Shown: positions 16,601 to 22,914 of the stretch, piece by piece
Numbering within the stretch: the stretch's first letter is position 1
Layout: the number at the start of each line of letters is the position of its first letter
Assembly: GCA_903951445.1 (NCBI GenBank)
Contig: CAJBBZ010000051.1
Coordinates: forward strand, 1 to 34,338
From: an uncultured beta proteobacterium
Lineage (GTDB): Bacteria; Pseudomonadota; Gammaproteobacteria; Burkholderiales; Burkholderiaceae_C
Length of the DNA: 34,338 nt
Direction: 5' to 3'
The notes under the pieces: model-generated
Told to the model about the DNA's origin: nothing
The model's input: the letters and a program-made list of their open reading frames with translations, nothing else
The model's database searches: none
Program-made: the position numbers and the translations under genes

Positions 16601-19600
16601 TGGCTGATCGACCTGGGCCCCGAGGGCGGCGATGCGGGCGGCGAAATTGTCGCCTGTGGTACGCCGGAAGATTTGCTGCTGCATCCCACCAGCCATACCG
16701 GCAAAGCTTTGCGCGACTACGCGGCGAGTATGGGCTTGGTGCATGAGGTGGCGGAGCCTAGCGCCAGGTATTTGCTCAATGCCTTGGATGCAGAAGGCAT
16801 GCTTATGGGGTCTGAGGCAGAACGTGCTTCTCTCGCGGGCCTAAGCCCGGCGGCTGGCTCCGCATGGCGCGGGCGCAAATTGTCGCCCGCCGCCGGGCTT
16901 ACGCCCGGGTTATTGGAAGGTACGAAAAATAAGCCCGATAACAACATCCGTATCGTCAATGCGCGAGAACACAATCTGCAATCGCTGTCGGTGAATATCC
17001 CACGCGGTCAGTTCAGCGTGGTCACCGGTGTTAGCGGGTCAGGCAAATCGACACTGGCTTTTGATATTTTGTTTAACGAAGGCCAGCGGCGTTATTTGGA
17101 AAGCCTGAATGCCTATGCGCGCTCTATCGTGCAACCGGCGGGTCGGCCCGAGGTGGATGCGGTGTATGGCATTCCGCCCACGGTGGCGATTGAGCAGCGG
17201 CTCTCGCGCGGAGGGCGCAAATCGACGGTGGGCACTACGACGGAAGTCTGGCATTTTTTGCGCTTGCTATACGTGAAGTTAGGTACGCAGCATTGCATCA
17301 AAGACGGGGCGGCAGTTGCGCCGCAAAGCGCCGACAGTATTGCCGCGCAGTTGCTTAAAAACTACCGCGGGCAGCACATCGGTTTGTTGGCACCTTTGGT
17401 GGTCGGGCGCAAAGGCGTTTACACCGAGTTGGCCGATTGGGCGCGTCCGCGCGGCTACACGCATTTGCGGGTCGATGGCGAGTTTTTCCCCACGAATGGC
17501 TTTCCGCGTATTGACCGTTTCAAGGAACACCATATTGAGTTGCCGGTGCTCAGCCTCGATGTCAAAGCCGCTGACGAAGCCACGCTGCGCGCCGGCTTAG
17601 CGCAGGCGCTTACCCATGGCAAAGGGGTGGTGCATGTGCTGAGCGGTCTGGACGATTTAGGCGGCGCCATGCAGGCCGGTAGCAGCACGGTAGGCATAGG
17701 TAAGGTGGAAGTGTTTTCCACCAAGCGTGCCTGCCCGGTGTGTTCCACCTCGTACACCGAGCTGGACCCGCGCTTGTTTAGCTACAACAGCAAACACGGC
17801 TGGTGCCCCGATTGCGTAGGCACGGGACTGGCGCTTACCAAAGAGCAGCGCAAGGTGTTTGACGACACCGTGCGCGAAGACAACGGCGGGCGCGAGCATA
17901 CCTTTGCCGAAGCCGATTTGGAAGACCTGGAGGACACCGCCTGCCCGCGCTGCCAGGGCACGCGTTTGAACGCCACCGCACGCGCTGTACGATTCGGCGG
18001 CGCGGGCATTGCAGACATTGCAGCACTGTCGGTGAGCGAAGTGCGCGCCTGGGTGCAAAGCCTGCAAGTGGGCGGCGCCATCAGCCAGCGCGAGGCCGAC
18101 ATTGCGCGCGACCTAATTCCTGAAATCCGCAGCCGTCTGGAGTTTTTAGAAGAGGTGGGCCTGGGCTATTTGACACTGGACCGAGGCGCGCCGAGTTTGA
18201 GCGGTGGCGAGGCGCAGCGCATCCGCTTGGCGGCGCAACTGGGCAGCAATTTGCAAGGCGTGTGCTACGTGCTGGACGAACCCACCATCGGCCTGCATGC
18301 GCGCGATAACAAAATCTTGCTGGGCGCTTTAAAAAGCCTCAGCGACAAAGGCAACACGCTGGTGGTGGTGGAGCATGACGAAGAGACCATACGCCACGCC
18401 GACCACATCATCGACATTGGTCCGAGCGCCGGTAAGCGCGGCGGGCGGCTGGTGGCGCAAGGCAGTATTGCCGATGTGCAGGCGCAGGCCGAGTCGCAGA
18501 CCGGGCGCTATTTGCTCCATGCGATGTTGCACCCTTTGGAGCCCCGACGTTTTGTTGCAGCGTCGGGTGCGTCCGCGCTGCTGGCTTCTTCAGCATCCGC
18601 TGCGGCAGCCATCGCGGAGAAGAAAACCTCCGCCAAAGGCGGCGTTAGTGCGCCAGTCGCCAAAACCACCTCTAAAGCCAAGGCTGCAAAGGCAAAAGCA
18701 TCAAAGCCAGAAATCAGTGTGCAAGCAGCACCTGCCGAGGTGCAATGGCTCACGGTACACAGTGCGCATCTGCATAACCTGCACTCGGTAACGGCATCAG
18801 TCCCTTTGCAGCGTTTGGTGGCGATTACCGGCGTCAGCGGTTCGGGCAAGTCCACGCTGGCGCGTGATGTGTTGCTCGCCAACGTGCAGGCGCTGGTGCA
18901 ACAGCGCGCTACCAAGGCCGGACGCGATGCGCACGCCGCTGGACGCGCACCGGGCTTGATCGGCTGCGAAGCTATCAGTGGCTATGAAAGCGTGGACCGC
19001 GTGCTGGAAGTGGACCAGACGCCGATTGGCAAAACACCCCGCTCCTGCCCCGCCACCTACATCGGTTTTTGGGACACGATTCGCAAATTGTTTGCCGACA
19101 CGCTGGAAGCGAAGGCGCGCGGTTATGCCGCCAACCGCTTTAGCTTTAACACCGGCGAGGGGCGTTGCCCCGGCTGCGAAGGCCAGGGCATTCGCACCAT
19201 TGGCATGAGTTTTTTGCCCGATGTGAAAGTGCTCTGCGAAACCTGTAAAGGCGCGCGCTTCAACCCAGAAACCCAGGCCGTAACCTGGCGCGGCAAAAAC
19301 ATCGGCGAAGTGCTGCAAATGGAAGTGGACGAGGCGGTGGAATTTTTCGCCGCTATTCCGGTGATTGCACACCCCTTGCAATTGCTCAAAGACGTGGGCC
19401 TGGGCTACCTAACGCTGGGCCAACCTTCGCCTACTTTGAGTGGCGGCGAAGCGCAGCGCATCAAGCTGGTGACCGAGCTATCCAAGGTGCGCGACGACAT
19501 CACCCGGCGCGGGCAAAAGTCGCCGCATACCTTGTATGTGCTGGACGAACCCACGGTCGGCCTGCATATGGCGGATGTGGAAAAGCTGATCGCTGTGCTG

Positions 19601-19822
19601 CACCGCCTAGTGCGTGCCGGGCATAGCGTGGTCGTTATCGAGCACGATTTAGATGTCATCGCCGAAGCCGATTGGGTCATCGACCTGGGCCCCGAAGGCG
19701 GCAAAGAAGGCGGCCGCATCGTGGCAGCCGCCAGCCCGGAGGAGGTGGTGCGCCTGGGTACGCACACCGGCGTGGCTTTGAAAGCGGTGTTGGGGCGTAA
19801 AAGGCAGCCGATTAAACGCTAA
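13649..19822 (+). CDS. uvrA: double-length UvrA-like excinuclease ATPase (four ABC cassettes)
   Basis: 2057 residues, about twice normal UvrA (about 940): two complete UvrA units in one chain. Each unit has two ABC ATPases. Walker A motifs (G-P/V-SGSGKS-S/T) begin at residues 33, 705, 1127 and 1728. LSGG signatures are at 553, 904, 1517 and 1930. Walker B Asp residues (LDEP) are at 579, 942, 1543 and 1966. Zinc-finger cysteine pairs are at 280/283 with 398/401, 804/807 with 827/830, the CPVC/CPDC/CPRC group near 1370-1440, and 1840/1843 with a later CETC. Normal UvrA works as a dimer that finds DNA damage and loads UvrB; this chain could be a covalent dimer. Linkers differ: a repeat-derived segment at about 1063-1087 and an Ala/Lys-rich stretch at about 1635-1705. 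The ATG at 13649 has GGAG 9 bases upstream; the frame is open 27 codons earlier, but that part overlaps the preceding gene. A separate ordinary uvrA probably exists elsewhere. Confidence 0.92.
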   Translation: MSEGTIRIRGARQHNLKNLDLDIRTGELTVVTGPSGSGKSSLVFDTLYAEGQRRYVETFSAYARQFLDRMDKPAVDKVEGVPPAIAIDQTNPVRSSRSTVGTMTELNDHLKLLFSRAGQLFDRVSAQAVQHDTPESIYAELMRRAAQAGNPRLVVTFPVELPLSTSAEELSQWLSASGFTRVHGERVSSERRVLDVVADRFRIETAEKVRVLEALELAIKRGSGRVHVHPTPDSDTPDKLGSDPHLAWSFSTGLHCPQSDIRYQEPIASMFSFNSAVGACETCRGFGRVVGVDYGLVIPNDKLTLRAGAIKPMQTPAWQECQDDLMRHAEAEGIPRDTPWYKLSAAQQQWVLKGSSKWNGKWNQHWFGVDRFFEYLESKAYKMHIRVLLSKYRSYTPCGVCGGARLKTESLLWRVGSQADAGAVLAPAKRFMPQGVQWTGEQLQALPGLCLHDLMLLPLDRLRLFFDRLQVGLEARGPGIRGGAATDAQGEKSLLAADAMHAQSADALAKPIIHSEADNKTLKLLLDEIRTRLKYLCDVGIGYLTLDRQSRTLSGGEVQRINLTTALGTSLVNTLFVLDEPSIGLHPRDMHRIIVAMQRLRDAGNTLVVVEHDPAVMLAADRMLDMGPGPGEKGGQIVFDGSTEDLKAADTLTGAYLGGRKQVGMGFKRMVGDNTPRLVLEGVREHNLKNVDVEIPLQRLVCITGVSGSGKSTLVQDVLAPALLRHFGKATDTPGIHSRLLGADMLSEVVFVDQSPIGKTARSNPSSYVGAWDAIREIFATAPLSQERSYTASKFSSNSGDGRCPTCGGSGFEHIEMQFLSDVYLRCPDCNGKRYRPEILEVTIERRSGPDGTLRALNVADVLDLTVSEAASVFAQDRDVIRALQPIVDVGLEYVKLGQPVPTLSGGEAQRLKLAGFLAEAAKAASNSRQPMARRGTLFMLDEPTTGLHFDDIAKLMRALRKLLDAGHSLLVIEHNLDVIRSSDWLIDLGPEGGDAGGEIVACGTPEDLLLHPTSHTGKALRDYAASMGLVHEVAEPSARYLLNALDAEGMLMGSEAERASLAGLSPAAGSAWRGRKLSPAAGLTPGLLEGTKNKPDNNIRIVNAREHNLQSLSVNIPRGQFSVVTGVSGSGKSTLAFDILFNEGQRRYLESLNAYARSIVQPAGRPEVDAVYGIPPTVAIEQRLSRGGRKSTVGTTTEVWHFLRLLYVKLGTQHCIKDGAAVAPQSADSIAAQLLKNYRGQHIGLLAPLVVGRKGVYTELADWARPRGYTHLRVDGEFFPTNGFPRIDRFKEHHIELPVLSLDVKAADEATLRAGLAQALTHGKGVVHVLSGLDDLGGAMQAGSSTVGIGKVEVFSTKRACPVCSTSYTELDPRLFSYNSKHGWCPDCVGTGLALTKEQRKVFDDTVREDNGGREHTFAEADLEDLEDTACPRCQGTRLNATARAVRFGGAGIADIAALSVSEVRAWVQSLQVGGAISQREADIARDLIPEIRSRLEFLEEVGLGYLTLDRGAPSLSGGEAQRIRLAAQLGSNLQGVCYVLDEPTIGLHARDNKILLGALKSLSDKGNTLVVVEHDEETIRHADHIIDIGPSAGKRGGRLVAQGSIADVQAQAESQTGRYLLHAMLHPLEPRRFVAASGASALLASSASAAAAIAEKKTSAKGGVSAPVAKTTSKAKAAKAKASKPEISVQAAPAEVQWLTVHSAHLHNLHSVTASVPLQRLVAITGVSGSGKSTLARDVLLANVQALVQQRATKAGRDAHAAGRAPGLIGCEAISGYESVDRVLEVDQTPIGKTPRSCPATYIGFWDTIRKLFADTLEAKARGYAANRFSFNTGEGRCPGCEGQGIRTIGMSFLPDVKVLCETCKGARFNPETQAVTWRGKNIGEVLQMEVDEAVEFFAAIPVIAHPLQLLKDVGLGYLTLGQPSPTLSGGEAQRIKLVTELSKVRDDITRRGQKSPHTLYVLDEPTVGLHMADVEKLIAVLHRLVRAGHSVVVIEHDLDVIAEADWVIDLGPEGGKEGGRIVAAASPEEVVRLGTHTGVALKAVLGRKRQPIKR
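14368..14380. repeat. GGGGTC-A-GACCCC palindrome inside uvrA
   Basis: A 6-1-6 palindrome followed by CCATTT, read in frame as the residues LGSDP (about 239-243). This palindrome recurs as a REP-type core in many proteobacterial genomes, and a related motif (TGACCCC) occurs in the spacer at 26651-26676. It appears to be an in-frame insertion or a relic, in a variable part of the first UvrA unit. Confidence 0.45.
16836..16907. repeat. nested inverted repeat inserted in frame in uvrA
   Basis: The outer arms of 19 bases (16836-16854 and 16889-16907) are inverted copies with one mismatch, sharing CGGGC-TAAGCCCGGCGGC. An inner pair, GCGGGCG (16869-16875) and CGCCCGC (16884-16890), forms a second stem. 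It is translated as roughly residues 1063-1087, exactly in the linker between the two UvrA units. It resembles a REP/BIME-type element and the small palindromes at 8865 and 9004. Confidence 0.7.
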
Positions 19823-19846
19823 ACAGCAAGATGAGATTTGACCTGG

Positions 19847-20995
19847 TCATCGGGAGAGCAGTTCAATGTAGGCTTGGTAGCTGAAGCTGCGGTTCTTTTT
19901 CTGGCCCGTCATTTCTACCGCGATGCCTAGGTCCACCAACACCTTCACGGCAGCTGTCGCGGTGGGAAAGCTAGTACCCAATTGCTGGCGAACGTGTTCA
20001 ATGGTGAAGCGAGGCATCACCGGCAGCATCTCGAACAAACGATAACTGGTCGGACCTGCTTTAAGGGACTGCAACAGCCGTTTACGGTCAGAGGCAAGGA
20101 GGCTGGCGACTTCAATGATGGTTTTCTCTGCATCGCCAGCGGCGCTTGCCACCCCCTCCAAAAAGAAGGTCACCCAGGATTCCCAGTCGCCTTCGGTACG
20201 AATGGCCGACAATCGGCGGTAATACTCAGCCTGGTGCTGCTTTAGATAAACGCTGACATACAGCAAGGGCTCCGACAGCACCCCCCAATGTTCAAATAAA
20301 GCCGTGATGAGCAGGCGTCCGATGCGCCCGTTGCCATCAAGAAAGGGGTGGATGGTTTCAAACTGAGCATGGATGAGCGCCACTTTCACCAAGGGAGGCA
20401 AATCCGTCGTTGTATCGTGAATGAACCTCTCCATATCGGCCAGCAATTCGGCCACTCGCTCTGGTGGCGGCGGCACAAACAGGGCGTTGCCAGGGCGTGT
20501 TCCGCCGATCCAATTTTGCGACCGGCGCAGTTCCCCAGGCTGCTTCCCCGCGCCTCGCGCGCCGTCAAGCAGCCGCCGATGGGCATCGCACAGCAGCCGT
20601 ACGCTGATGGGCAGCCCTTTGGGGTCACGCAGTTGCGCTTGAACCCAGCGGAAGGCTCGGAGGTAGTTCGTCACTTCTTCAACGTCGTCAGTGTTGCTTA
20701 CCTTGAAACCAGCTTCTTCGTCGAGCAAGTCGGTCAACGTGGCCTGCGTACCTTCAATCTGGGAAGTGAGCAAGGCTTCCTTACGGATGGCGCTGTACAG
20801 CAGCCAGTCCACCGATGGCACCAACCCTGACACGCCACATAAACGTGCGAGCGCAAGTTCTGCCTGGCGATTGCGGCCAGCGAACGCAGAGGCTAACAAT
20901 GCAGGGGCAGCCGGGGGCAAGGCATAAGGTACGAACGCGCGCACCGACTCGCCCAGAGTCGTCGAAATCGCGTAGTTGCCGGTGGTTCGGGTCAT
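19847..20995 (-). CDS. Fic family protein (class II adenylyltransferase)
   Basis: 382 residues. The Fic core motif HPFLDGNGRIGR is intact at residues 216-227 (catalytic His 216), so it should transfer AMP or another nucleotide to a target protein. An N-terminal inhibitory helix motif, TSQIEG (residues 77-82), fits (S/T)xxxE(G/N), placing it in class II, in which the same chain blocks its own ATP site. The first 80 residues match the Fic N-terminal domain, and the last 90 (FTIEHVRQQLGTSFPTATAA) look like a winged helix for DNA binding. It is convergent with uvrA, 24 bases apart, and has no antitoxin partner beside it. A promoter framed by a long inverted repeat lies just upstream, which suggests it represses itself. 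The target protein is unknown. Confidence 0.93.
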   Translation of the reverse strand: MTRTTGNYAISTTLGESVRAFVPYALPPAAPALLASAFAGRNRQAELALARLCGVSGLVPSVDWLLYSAIRKEALLTSQIEGTQATLTDLLDEEAGFKVSNTDDVEEVTNYLRAFRWVQAQLRDPKGLPISVRLLCDAHRRLLDGARGAGKQPGELRRSQNWIGGTRPGNALFVPPPPERVAELLADMERFIHDTTTDLPPLVKVALIHAQFETIHPFLDGNGRIGRLLITALFEHWGVLSEPLLYVSVYLKQHQAEYYRRLSAIRTEGDWESWVTFFLEGVASAAGDAEKTIIEVASLLASDRKRLLQSLKAGPTSYRLFEMLPVMPRFTIEHVRQQLGTSFPTATAAVKVLVDLGIAVEMTGQKKNRSFSYQAYIELLSR

Positions 20996-21010
20996 TGAAA
21001 GCAGACTTTG

Positions 21011-21075
21011 ATATGAAAAATCACATTAAATCATTCTTTAATTTGACTTGCAAGAATTAAAGTGAGTTTTCATAT
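21011..21075 (-). promoter_or_regulatory. fic promoter flanked by a 19-bp inverted repeat operator
   Basis: On - the promoter reads TTGCAA (plus positions 21048-21053), 17 bases, TTTAAT (21025-21030); the -10 matches 5 of 6 and the -35 matches 4 of 6. The predicted start gives a leader of about 23 bases. Arms at 21011-21029 and 21057-21075 are inverted copies, 17 of 19 identical (ATATGAAAA-TCAC-TTAA), and bracket the promoter; the left arm overlaps the -10. The symmetry suggests a dimeric repressor, most simply the Fic protein's own winged helix. Confidence 0.65.
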
Positions 21076-21167
21076 TCCATTGCACGTCTGAATCTGTTGA
21101 ACGCGCTAGGCAGATAAGGGCTCGTGCCTTGAAACAAGGTCACCGTCTGAAATCAGTTGATGCAATC

Positions 21168-21202
21168 AAAAAAACCGCGATGGCTTTAGACATGCGGTTT
21201 TT
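21168..21202 (-). terminator. terminator hairpin (usable on both strands)
   Basis: AAAAACCGC (21170-21178) and GCGGTTTTT (21194-21202) form a perfect 9-bp stem with a 15-base loop. The A run at 21168-21174 gives a T run on the - strand. Its position suits the leftward secretion operon (hlyD-like stop at 21733), whose transcript would then run about 530 bases past the last known gene and stop before the fic promoter. Confidence 0.7.
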
Positions 21203-21390
21203 GAGGTGTTCCGACACGTTAAAAAACGGTCGCTGGCGGGGATCACATTAACCCTAAAAATTGCTGCAGAATATAGATTCTTATGTTTATACTTTTAAAA
21301 ATACCAACATAAGTACCAACAGTTTTTTAAGTGTCTTCCTATGGTCGGGTTTGATACGGCCTGATTGGCTCTGAAGTAATTGGGCAATCT

Positions 21391-21537
21391 TCAACGCGGT
21401 TGGTTGTCGGTCATAAATCGGCTCAGCTCAGAAATGTCGGACTGATCGTGTTCATGCCGGAACGGTGACATGTCGGGTTGCACCGTACGAAAAAGATAGC
21501 TAGCTTGAGGATGCTTTGCGTCTTGCATTGACTGCAT
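21391..21537 (-). CDS. possible small protein (hidden short frame)
   Basis: 48 codons from ATG at 21537 to TGA at 21391; the same frame stays open upstream to 21597, adding about 20 codons including GCQFWWAM. The composition looks protein-like rather than random: acidic/His-rich HEHDQSD followed by an amphipathic ISELSRFM segment. No family recognised and no good ribosome site. It lies between the hlyD-like gene and the terminator at 21168-21202, so it would be on the same transcript. It may be a fragment of a decayed gene whose 5' part was lost. Confidence 0.25.
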   Translation of the reverse strand: MQSMQDAKHPQASYLFRTVQPDMSPFRHEHDQSDISELSRFMTDNQPR

Positions 21538-21732
21538 TGCCCACCAGAACTGACAACCTGAGAGCCCCACCGTACCCTCATCCCCCGCTTTGCAAGCTTA
21601 GTTCCTTCCGAGTACCGTAACAGTTGGATATGGACAAACGGCGAGTCGGTTTGGTGAAGTACTGAAAGGCAATGAGCAGGCCCCTGATTTCAACTTTAGA
21701 GACGGCCACGCTGGCGCATACACCCCAACGGC

Positions 21733-22914
21733 TTAGCGCTCATTCATCGCCCCAGCAAAGGCCTTGTAAACCGGTTTAGCCAAATACTGCAGCACTGAAC
21801 GGTTGCCGGTGCGGATATCAACCGTGGCGGTCATGCCAGGCTTCAAGGCTACGTCCACCAGTTTGGGGTTGGGTTTCAATTTGGCGCGCACCGCATCCAA
21901 GCGCACCTGGGCTCGGTAGTAAGCGCTGGCCTGTCCGTTGGGGCTTTGCTCCACCAAAGTGTCGGAGCTCAAATACGTCAACTTGCCCTCAAGGCTGCCG
22001 TAGACCGAGTAGTCAAAGGTATCGAGCTTGATGGACACCGGTAGACCCACACTCAGCTGGCCAATATCGACTGGGTTGATCTTCACCTCAAAGACCATCT
22101 CGCCTTCGGTGGGCGATATCTGCATCAGCTCATCACCCGCGCGCAGCACGCCACCGATGGTGGTGAGCTTGAGGTATTTCACCACCCCGGCAATGGGTGC
22201 AGTCAACACTGTCTTGCCCAGTATGCTTTGTCGTTCGTCAAGTTTGTAGCGGTTCGAGGCTAAGTCTTCTGCCAGTTTGGTCGACTCGGCTCGCGCATCT
22301 TGCAGGTATTTATTGCGCGTGGCATTGATCTTGCCCTCCAACTCGCCCACTTGGCGCTTGGCGCGCATCACTTCGAGTTGGCTGATGTCGCCGGTTTTAA
22401 ACAGCGCCTCGTTCATGCGTAACTCCACTTTGGCCATCTCCAGCGCGCCCGAAACAGTGGCCAACTCTTCTTGCAAACCAAGCCTGCGTTGTTCATAGAG
22501 TGCGCGCTGTACCGCCACAAATTCAGGATAGGCTTGCAGCTTGACACCAAATTCAGGCACCCGCTGCTCGGCCTCAGCCTGCGCACGAATGAGCGCGGCA
22601 GTCAACGCCGCCTGCCGGGCCCGGCTCTCGTCGAGTCCAGCCGTTGAACGCTCGCGCTCGAGCACCGCTAGCTGCTGCCCGGCCGTAACACTCTGGCCTT
22701 CTTCAACCAGTAGTTTCTCCAACACCCCGCCGTCGGCCGATTGAATCACCTGGGTGCGTGCGCTGGGAATGATTTGCCCTTGGGCGCGCACTGTCTGCTC
22801 AATCTCAAACAAAGCCGCCCAGGCCAGGAACGCCGAGAGTGCTGCGAACAATAGAGCCGTCATCGACACCGCACCACGGCTATGCTGTCGGGGGGAGCAG
22901 TAATGGGGCCTCAT
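21733..22914 (-). CDS. HlyD-family type I secretion periplasmic adaptor
   Basis: 393 residues. The membrane fusion protein of a type I secretion system, bridging the inner-membrane ABC transporter and the TolC-like channel. One N-terminal membrane span (about residues 17-37, AVSMTALLFAALSAFLAWAALF) is followed by QIIPSARTQVIQSADGGVLEKLLVEEGQ (split lipoyl/barrel-sandwich hybrid), a coiled-coil hairpin of about 150 residues, the second lipoyl half TAPIAGVVKYLKLTTIGGVL and a beta-barrel domain. It ends with KPGMTATVDIRTG typical of HlyD/PrtE. The ATG overlaps the stop of the ABC gene by 4 bases (ATGA). A shorter start at Met 17 would lose the cytoplasmic tail. Confidence 0.93.
   Translation of the reverse strand: MRPHYCSPRQHSRGAVSMTALLFAALSAFLAWAALFEIEQTVRAQGQIIPSARTQVIQSADGGVLEKLLVEEGQSVTAGQQLAVLERERSTAGLDESRARQAALTAALIRAQAEAEQRVPEFGVKLQAYPEFVAVQRALYEQRRLGLQEELATVSGALEMAKVELRMNEALFKTGDISQLEVMRAKRQVGELEGKINATRNKYLQDARAESTKLAEDLASNRYKLDERQSILGKTVLTAPIAGVVKYLKLTTIGGVLRAGDELMQISPTEGEMVFEVKINPVDIGQLSVGLPVSIKLDTFDYSVYGSLEGKLTYLSSDTLVEQSPNGQASAYYRAQVRLDAVRAKLKPNPKLVDVALKPGMTATVDIRTGNRSVLQYLAKPVYKAFAGAMNER

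Larger units (their letters stand above)
21076..21732. other. long intergenic stretch between fic and the secretion operon
   Basis: About 650 bases with no annotated-size gene. It holds a hairpin terminator (21168-21202), two 8-bp direct repeats TACCAACA with 12-base period (21302-21309, 21314-21321), and an open frame on - at 21391-21597. The part at 21250-21350 is clearly more AT-rich than its surroundings. Possible reading: the decayed site of a mobile element, or a 3' region of the secretion operon carrying a small gene. Confidence 0.5.

Noticed and set aside
21100..21260. Possible tRNA or CRISPR-like sequence near the terminator
   Set aside because: No cloverleaf, no T-loop consensus and no regularly spaced repeats could be found.
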